This document shows positions 5,589 to 9,145 of a stretch of DNA of 9,145 nucleotides, one piece after another; position 1 is the stretch's first letter; every line of letters starts with the position of its first letter. The DNA comes from Alcanivorax sp. UBA4485 (GTDB lineage: Bacteria; Pseudomonadota; Gammaproteobacteria; Pseudomonadales; Alcanivoracaceae). The position numbers were made by a program, and so were the translations under genes. Location of the stretch: the NCBI GenBank assembly GCA_002389055.1, contig DGNT01000181.1:4797-13941 (forward strand). Reading direction: 5' to 3'. The notes beneath the pieces are model-generated. The model was not told the DNA's origin. It searched no databases and saw nothing but the letters and a program-made list of their open reading frames with translations.

Positions 5589-6740
5589 CTAAGACGCGTC
5601 GCGAACCATGCCTCGGGCGATGACGATCTGCTGGATCTGGGTGGTGCCTTCGTAGATGCGGAACAAGCGCACGTCGCGGTAGAAACGCTCCACCGCGTAC
5701 TCGGCCATGTAGCCCGCGCCGCCGTGGATCTGCACGGCACGGTCGGCCACCCGGCCCACCATCTCGGCGCAGAACAGCTTGCAGCAGGAGGCGTCGAGGC
5801 TGACGTTCTTGCCGGCGTCCTTGCTGCGTGCCGCCTCCAGCACCATGGAACGGCCGGCGAACGCTTCGGCGCGGGAATCCGCCAGCATCGCCTGGATCAA
5901 CTGATGGTCCGCCAGCGGCGCGCCGAACTGCTTGCGCTCCATGGCGAAGCGCAGCGCGTCCTCGATCAGACGCTCGGCCACGCCCACGCACACCGCGGAG
6001 ATGTGCAGACGGCCCCGGTCCAGCACTTTCATGGCGGTCTTGAAGCCCTGGCCTTCCTTGCCGCCGATGATGTTCTCGGCGGGCACCCGGCAGTCCTCGA
6101 AGGTGATGTCGCACACATGGGCGCCTTTCTGGCCCATCTTCACGTCCGGCTTGCCGCGGATCAGCCCCGGCGTGTCGCCTTCCACGATAAAGGCGGTGAT
6201 GCCGCCGGCGCCCTTGTTGTTCTGGTCGGTACGCGCCATCACCGTGTACAGGCCGGCTTCCGGGCCGTTGGTGATGTAACGCTTGGTGCCGTTCAGAATG
6301 TAGTGGTCGCCGTCCTTGTCCGCGCGGGTCTTCAGGCTCGCCGCGTCGGAGCCCACGTCCGGCTCGGTGAGACAGAACGAGCTGATCACTTCGCCGGTGG
6401 CGAGTTTGGGCACGTACTTCTGCTTTTGCTCTTCGGTGCCGTCGATCAGAATGCCCTGGGCGCCGATGCCGTTGTTGGTGCCGAAGAAAGAGCGGAACGC
6501 CGGCGACGTATGGCCGATCTCGAACGCCACCAGGGCTTCTTCTTCCATGGTCAGGCCCAGGCCGCCGTATTCCTCGGGAATCGACAAACCGAACAAGCCC
6601 ATCTCTTTCATTTCCCGGGCGATGTCCTCGGGAATGGCGTCGTTTTCGGCCACGGATTGTTCCGCCGGAATCAGGCGGTCGCGGACGAAACGGTGGATGG
6701 TATCGACGAGCTGGTTAAGGACTTCCTGATCGCGAATCAT
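5589..6740 (-). CDS. Acyl-CoA dehydrogenase
   Basis: This 383-aa protein has the full acyl-CoA dehydrogenase layout: an N-terminal helical domain (1-118), a middle beta domain starting at SFCLTEPDVGSD (121-132), the flavin/substrate block RGKPDVKMGQKGAHVCDITFEDCRVP, and a C-terminal helical domain. RKQFGAPLADHQLIQ (269-283) and QIHGGAGY (337-344) are the family signatures. Glu364 in YEGTTQIQ is in the position of the catalytic base of short/medium-chain enzymes. It oxidises an acyl-CoA to the trans-2-enoyl-CoA, passing electrons to ETF, in the cytoplasm. Chain length cannot be read from sequence alone. The thiolase gene is divergent across a 114-bp gap, and a membrane protein lies downstream on the same strand. 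The Shine-Dalgarno is weak, but the N-terminus aligns with the usual family start. Confidence 0.95.
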   Translation of the reverse strand: MIRDQEVLNQLVDTIHRFVRDRLIPAEQSVAENDAIPEDIAREMKEMGLFGLSIPEEYGGLGLTMEEEALVAFEIGHTSPAFRSFFGTNNGIGAQGILIDGTEEQKQKYVPKLATGEVISSFCLTEPDVGSDAASLKTRADKDGDHYILNGTKRYITNGPEAGLYTVMARTDQNNKGAGGITAFIVEGDTPGLIRGKPDVKMGQKGAHVCDITFEDCRVPAENIIGGKEGQGFKTAMKVLDRGRLHISAVCVGVAERLIEDALRFAMERKQFGAPLADHQLIQAMLADSRAEAFAGRSMVLEAARSKDAGKNVSLDASCCKLFCAEMVGRVADRAVQIHGGAGYMAEYAVERFYRDVRLFRIYEGTTQIQQIVIARGMVRDAS

Positions 6741-6774
6741 GGGCTTTTTTCTGTCGTTGGTTTTAGTCAGCGTA

Positions 6775-6803
6775 TTGCATCAAACTCTGTCACGACCTAT
6801 GCT
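6775..6803 (+). promoter_or_regulatory. Candidate sigma-70 promoter for the thiolase
   Basis: TTGCAT (6775-6780) and TATGCT (6798-6803) are separated by exactly 17 bp and lie about 50 bp upstream of the thiolase ATG. The hexamers match consensus at 3 and 4 positions, so the call rests on spacing and placement in a divergent intergenic region. Confidence 0.35.
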
Positions 6804-6816
6804 TTTCGTCAAGTTT

Positions 6817-6839
6817 CGGAACAACATTCCGCCTAGCGG
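6817..6839. promoter_or_regulatory. Inverted repeats in the divergent acyl-CoA dehydrogenase/thiolase gap
   Basis: CGGAA-CAACA-TTCCG (6817-6831) overlaps a second dyad, CCGC-CTA-GCGG (6829-6839). They fall just after the proposed thiolase start site and end only a few bases before the RBS GAGGA (6842-6846). They could be a repressor site or alternative leader hairpins. No regulator gene is visible in the window. Confidence 0.35.
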
Positions 6840-6854
6840 ACGAGGACCTTATTC

Positions 6855-8060
6855 ATGCTCGACGCCTACATCTACGACGGTCTGCGCACGCCCTTTGGTC
6901 GCCACGCCGGCGCCCTCGCGCCGGTCCGCCCGGACGACCTGCTCGCCGACGTCATTCGCGCCCTGATCGCCCGTAACGCCTTCGACCCCGCCCTGATCGA
7001 GGACGTGGTCGCCGGCAACACCAACCAGGCCGGCGAAGACGCCCGCAACGTGGCCCGCCACGCGGCGCTGCTGGCCGGGCTGCCGGAATCCGTGGCCGGC
7101 CTCACCGTCAACCGCCTGTGCGGTTCCGGCCTGGCCGCCACCCTGGACGCCGCGCGCATGGTCACCGTCGACGAAGGCCAGCTGGTGATCGCCGGCGGTG
7201 TCGAATCCATGAGCCGCGCCCCGTTCGTGATGGCCAAGGCGGAAAGCCCCTACAGCCGCAGCATGCCGATGTTCGATTCCACCATCGGCGCGCGCTTCCC
7301 CAACCCGCAAATCCTCAAGCAGTTCGGCGGCGACACCATGCCGGAAACCGCCCAGAACGTGGCGTCCGATCTGGGCATCAGCCGCGAGCAGGCGGACGCC
7401 TACGCGGCCCAGTCCCAGCGCCGCTATGAAGAGGCCCGCGTCGACGGCTTCTTCAAAGAGGAGATCCTGCCGGTGGAGGTGCCCCAGGGCCGCAAGAAGC
7501 CGCCGCTGTCGGTCAGCGAAGACGAGCACCCGCGCCCCGGCACCGGTGTCGATAAGCTCGCCAAGCTGCCCGCCATCGTCGACGGCGGCGTGGTCACCGC
7601 CGGCAACGCCTCCGGCGTTAACGACGGCGCCGGCGCGCTGATCATCGGCTCCCGCGCCGCCGGCGAAAAAGCCGGCATCGCCCCGCGCGCGCGCATCATC
7701 GCCGGCGGCGTCGCCGGCGTACCGCCCCGCGTCATGGGCCTGGGCCCGGTACACGCCTGCAACAAAGTCCTGCAGCGCGCCGGCCTCACCCTGGCCGACA
7801 TGGATGTGATCGAAATCAACGAAGCCTTCGCCGCGCAGGTGCTCGGCTGCTGCAAGCAGCTCGGCCTGCAAGGCGACGACGAACGCCTCAACCCCAACGG
7901 CGGCGCCATCGCCGTCGGCCACCCGCTGGGCGCCTCCGGCGTGCGCGTGGCGCTCACCGCCCTGCGCCAGCTTGAGCGCACCGGCGGCCGCTACGCCCTC
8001 GTCAGCCTATGTATCGGCGTCGGCCAGGGCGTCGCCATGCTGATCGAACGCCAGGCCTGA
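6855..8060 (+). CDS. Thiolase (acetyl-CoA acyltransferase; PcaF/3-oxoadipyl-CoA thiolase-like)
   Basis: This 401-aa complete degradative thiolase has the nucleophile Cys89 in NRLCGSG, NEAF at 322-325, His356 in GGAIAVGHPLGASG and Cys386 in SLCIGVGQG. The stretches NQAGEDARNVARHAALLAGLPESVAG and FVMAKAESPYSR are close to those I know from 3-oxoadipyl-CoA thiolases (PcaF). No other aromatic-degradation gene is present, and the neighbour is an acyl-CoA dehydrogenase, so a general 3-ketoacyl-CoA thiolase role is equally possible. It cleaves 3-oxoacyl-CoA with CoA to acetyl-CoA (or succinyl-CoA) and a shortened acyl-CoA in the cytoplasm. GAGGA at 6842-6846, 8 nt before the ATG, supports the start. 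A half REPIN begins 5 bp after its stop, in a convergent gap with the nucleotidyltransferase gene. Confidence 0.95.
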   Translation: MLDAYIYDGLRTPFGRHAGALAPVRPDDLLADVIRALIARNAFDPALIEDVVAGNTNQAGEDARNVARHAALLAGLPESVAGLTVNRLCGSGLAATLDAARMVTVDEGQLVIAGGVESMSRAPFVMAKAESPYSRSMPMFDSTIGARFPNPQILKQFGGDTMPETAQNVASDLGISREQADAYAAQSQRRYEEARVDGFFKEEILPVEVPQGRKKPPLSVSEDEHPRPGTGVDKLAKLPAIVDGGVVTAGNASGVNDGAGALIIGSRAAGEKAGIAPRARIIAGGVAGVPPRVMGLGPVHACNKVLQRAGLTLADMDVIEINEAFAAQVLGCCKQLGLQGDDERLNPNGGAIAVGHPLGASGVRVALTALRQLERTGGRYALVSLCIGVGQGVAMLIERQA

Positions 8061-8065
8061 AGTTC

Positions 8066-8145
8066 TTGTAGGAGCGGGCTCCGCCCGCGAAAGGCCGGCT
8101 TCTAGCCGGCCGGCAGGACCCCAGGGAGGTTGTTTGTGCTGTTAG
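8066..8145. repeat. Truncated (half) REPIN copy C
   Basis: TTGTAGGAGCGGGC (8066-8079) opens the element with a GTAG head. It then follows copies A and B through the left hairpin (GGCCGGCT-TCT-AGCCGGCC, 8093-8111), CCGGCAGGA and GGTTGTTTGTGC to GTTAG (8141-8145). Similarity then stops, so the right half is missing. The TTA at 8142-8144 is the complement of the TAA stop of the nucleotidyltransferase gene. It lies between convergent genes. Confidence 0.85.
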
Positions 8146-8873
8146 CAGTGAAGTTCGTCGCGTAATCTTTGGGTAACAGGAAGTTCTTGATCGCTTGCAA
8201 GCAGATCAATGCCATCCAGAACCAACGCTTTATTCCGGACTTCGAGAGCATTGAAACACTTGCGCCTGTAGTCATCGGAGCCTTGAAATTTTTTCAGAGC
8301 GTTTTCCAGTGGAACCAGCACGGGATAAGCGTCTTCCGCCTTGGCGATGGCCTGCTCGCTCGGACCTTCGTTGAGCCTTAGCACGGCGAGATCGATAAGG
8401 TCCCGCGACTCAATGCTGGAGTCGTTCCATCGGTCCGCATTGGCGAGCAGCTTTTCCGCATACCGGTCGATGGTGCTCAGACAAGGTATATTGAGCCAAT
8501 CGGGTTGCTCCGGGGAACCCAGGTCGATTCGAGCTTCACAGACGATCTCGAATTTGATCGGCGTGTCATCTGCGACGACTAGAAAGCGAATGCCGTATTG
8601 GTCGGCTTTGATATCCCGGGGAAATTCCAGTCCCGTCGTTTTTTTGAAAAGGAACTCGGGCTTGCCCGTGGCTTCCATGACGGCTTTTCGCAATGTTCGG
8701 TAGCCGCTGCCGACGGGGCAAAGAAAGTCGATATCTTTACTCCAGCGATACTCTCCGTGGAGCAACGAAATCAGTGTCCCGCCGCCGAAACAGGCTCCGG
8801 CTTCAACAAAAAGGGAAGAATCAAGGGAAGTTAGGATGTGATGGATTTTACGGTGATGCGGGTGATCAAACAT
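8142..8873 (-). CDS. AbiEii/MenT-type nucleotidyltransferase, putative toxin
   Basis: This 243-aa protein belongs to the AbiEii/DUF1814 nucleotidyltransferase-like family. The polymerase-beta-type motif is FGGGT (29-33) followed by SKDIDF (45-50), giving Asp47 and Asp49 as metal ligands. A third acidic position is likely Glu109 in KFEIVCE. The family block YAEKLLANADRW...RDLIDL occurs at 138-162. In AbiE and MenAT systems such enzymes are toxins, with MenT adding nucleotides to tRNA 3' ends; transfer of that activity here is inference. Its ATG overlaps the end of the upstream 74-aa gene by 8 nt, indicating translational coupling. The DNA is visibly more AT-rich than the metabolic genes, with more A/T-ending codons, which suggests acquisition. 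The stop codon lies within REPIN-derived sequence, so the native C-terminus may have differed. Family confidence is high; toxin role is moderate. Confidence 0.85.
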   Translation of the reverse strand: MFDHPHHRKIHHILTSLDSSLFVEAGACFGGGTLISLLHGEYRWSKDIDFLCPVGSGYRTLRKAVMEATGKPEFLFKKTTGLEFPRDIKADQYGIRFLVVADDTPIKFEIVCEARIDLGSPEQPDWLNIPCLSTIDRYAEKLLANADRWNDSSIESRDLIDLAVLRLNEGPSEQAIAKAEDAYPVLVPLENALKKFQGSDDYRRKCFNALEVRNKALVLDGIDLLASDQELPVTQRLRDELHC

Positions 8874-9090
8874 CGACCTGGAGCCAAGACCCTTTGCGGG
8901 CGGCGAGTTGTCTCACGAAACCACGTTCCGTGCCTTCCAGATCGGCGAGCACGCCGCGATAGGCCCAGCCCCGCTCGTAACGGTTGAGCATTTCATCTTT
9001 TGTAAGCACGCGAACGTTACGCAAATCCCAGCAAATCGCCTCCAGAAAAGGCAGGTGCCGTGGTACGCGAACTTCAATGTGCTGTTTCAT
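8866..9090 (-). CDS. Small unknown protein, candidate antitoxin/partner of the nucleotidyltransferase
   Basis: This 74-aa protein is of no family I recognise. It is basic in the N-terminal half (VRVPRHLPFL, LRNVRVL), has a Tyr/Trp-rich centre (NRYERGWAYRGVLADLEG, 36-53) and a C-terminal segment FVRQLAARKGSWLQVDV. No helix-turn-helix, signal peptide or membrane segment is evident. Its stop (8866-8868) lies inside the start of the nucleotidyltransferase gene, so the two are certainly one operon, in the antitoxin-first order usual for toxin-antitoxin pairs. Typical AbiEi antitoxins are about 200 aa with a winged helix, so this is much smaller; the short MenA1-type antitoxin is a known precedent for compact partners. 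The ATG follows a weak GGG/AGAG RBS. The antitoxin role is inferred from position only. Confidence 0.7.
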   Translation of the reverse strand: MKQHIEVRVPRHLPFLEAICWDLRNVRVLTKDEMLNRYERGWAYRGVLADLEGTERGFVRQLAARKGSWLQVDV

Positions 9091-9098
9091 CTCTATAA

Positions 9099-9118
9099 CC
9101 CTTTGATTTTAAAGGATT
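9099..9118 (-). promoter_or_regulatory. AT-rich inverted repeat and -10-like box before the two-gene operon
   Basis: CCTTT (9100-9104) and AAAGG (9111-9115) form a 5-bp dyad around a 6-nt AT-rich centre, 10 bp upstream of the 74-aa ORF. On the minus strand its centre reads TTTAAAAT, a plausible -10 element, without a clear -35. A dyad overlapping the -10 would suit autorepression, common for toxin-antitoxin operons. The stem is short, so this is tentative. Confidence 0.3.
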
Positions 9119-9145
9119 TTTGTTCGGACGCTGTTACCGTCTTCC

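Noticed and set aside
5525..5740. N-terminal extension of the membrane protein to 5740
   Set aside because: It would be translated from REP sequence and from the 3' part of the acyl-CoA dehydrogenase in another frame. The hydrophobic protein begins naturally at the ATG at 5524.
5472..6836. Long plus-strand open frame (454 codons) opposite the acyl-CoA dehydrogenase
   Set aside because: It is the antisense shadow of a clear acyl-CoA dehydrogenase, with His/Ala/Gly-rich composition and no recognisable domain.
6849..7922. Long minus-strand open frame opposite the thiolase
   Set aside because: It is the mirror of the thiolase codon pattern, rich in Ala, Gly, Asp and His, with no motifs.

Overview
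The window is GC-rich DNA with tightly packed metabolic genes and REP-type palindromes of the TTGTGGGAGCGGGC class. The gene set is oxidative acyl-CoA metabolism plus a REP-associated transposase. Together this suggests a gammaproteobacterium of the Pseudomonas/Alcanivorax type. That is an inference from repeat style and gene content; there is no rRNA or marker gene to fix it.

Region 1 (1-1055) is a small accessory island. It holds a VapB-like antitoxin with no VapC beside it and a REP-associated tyrosine transposase (RAYT, the Y1/IS200-like HUH enzyme that acts on REP sequences). Both lie on the minus strand. They are bounded by REP doublets in inverted orientation (about 1-32 and 864-893), and the right one continues into a complete REPIN of about 160 bp. 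The RAYT Shine-Dalgarno is buried in a perfect 9-bp hairpin.

Region 2 (1056-8060) is core-like metabolism. It contains an adducin-type class II aldolase-fold protein and a quinone-oxidoreductase-like MDR enzyme (minus strand), and a divergent MBL-fold hydrolase with a C-terminal helical domain. These are followed by a polytopic membrane protein of unknown substrate downstream of an acyl-CoA dehydrogenase, and a divergent PcaF-like thiolase. The dehydrogenase and thiolase share a 114-bp divergent intergenic region and probably act in one beta-oxidation-like route.

Region 3 (8061-9145) is visibly more AT-rich. It holds a two-gene minus-strand operon whose genes overlap by 8 nt: a 74-aa unknown protein and a 243-aa AbiEii/MenT-type nucleotidyltransferase. 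This is probably a toxin-antitoxin or phage-defence module with an unusually small partner.

Five REP-derived elements punctuate the window. Two are full REPINs, one is a half REPIN, one is a 31-bp back-to-back pair and one is the left REP doublet. They sit directly at gene 3' ends. Two of them begin exactly after a TGA stop, and a third appears to contribute the stop codon of the nucleotidyltransferase gene. Their internal hairpin shows compensatory base changes between copies, so the folded form appears to be under selection.
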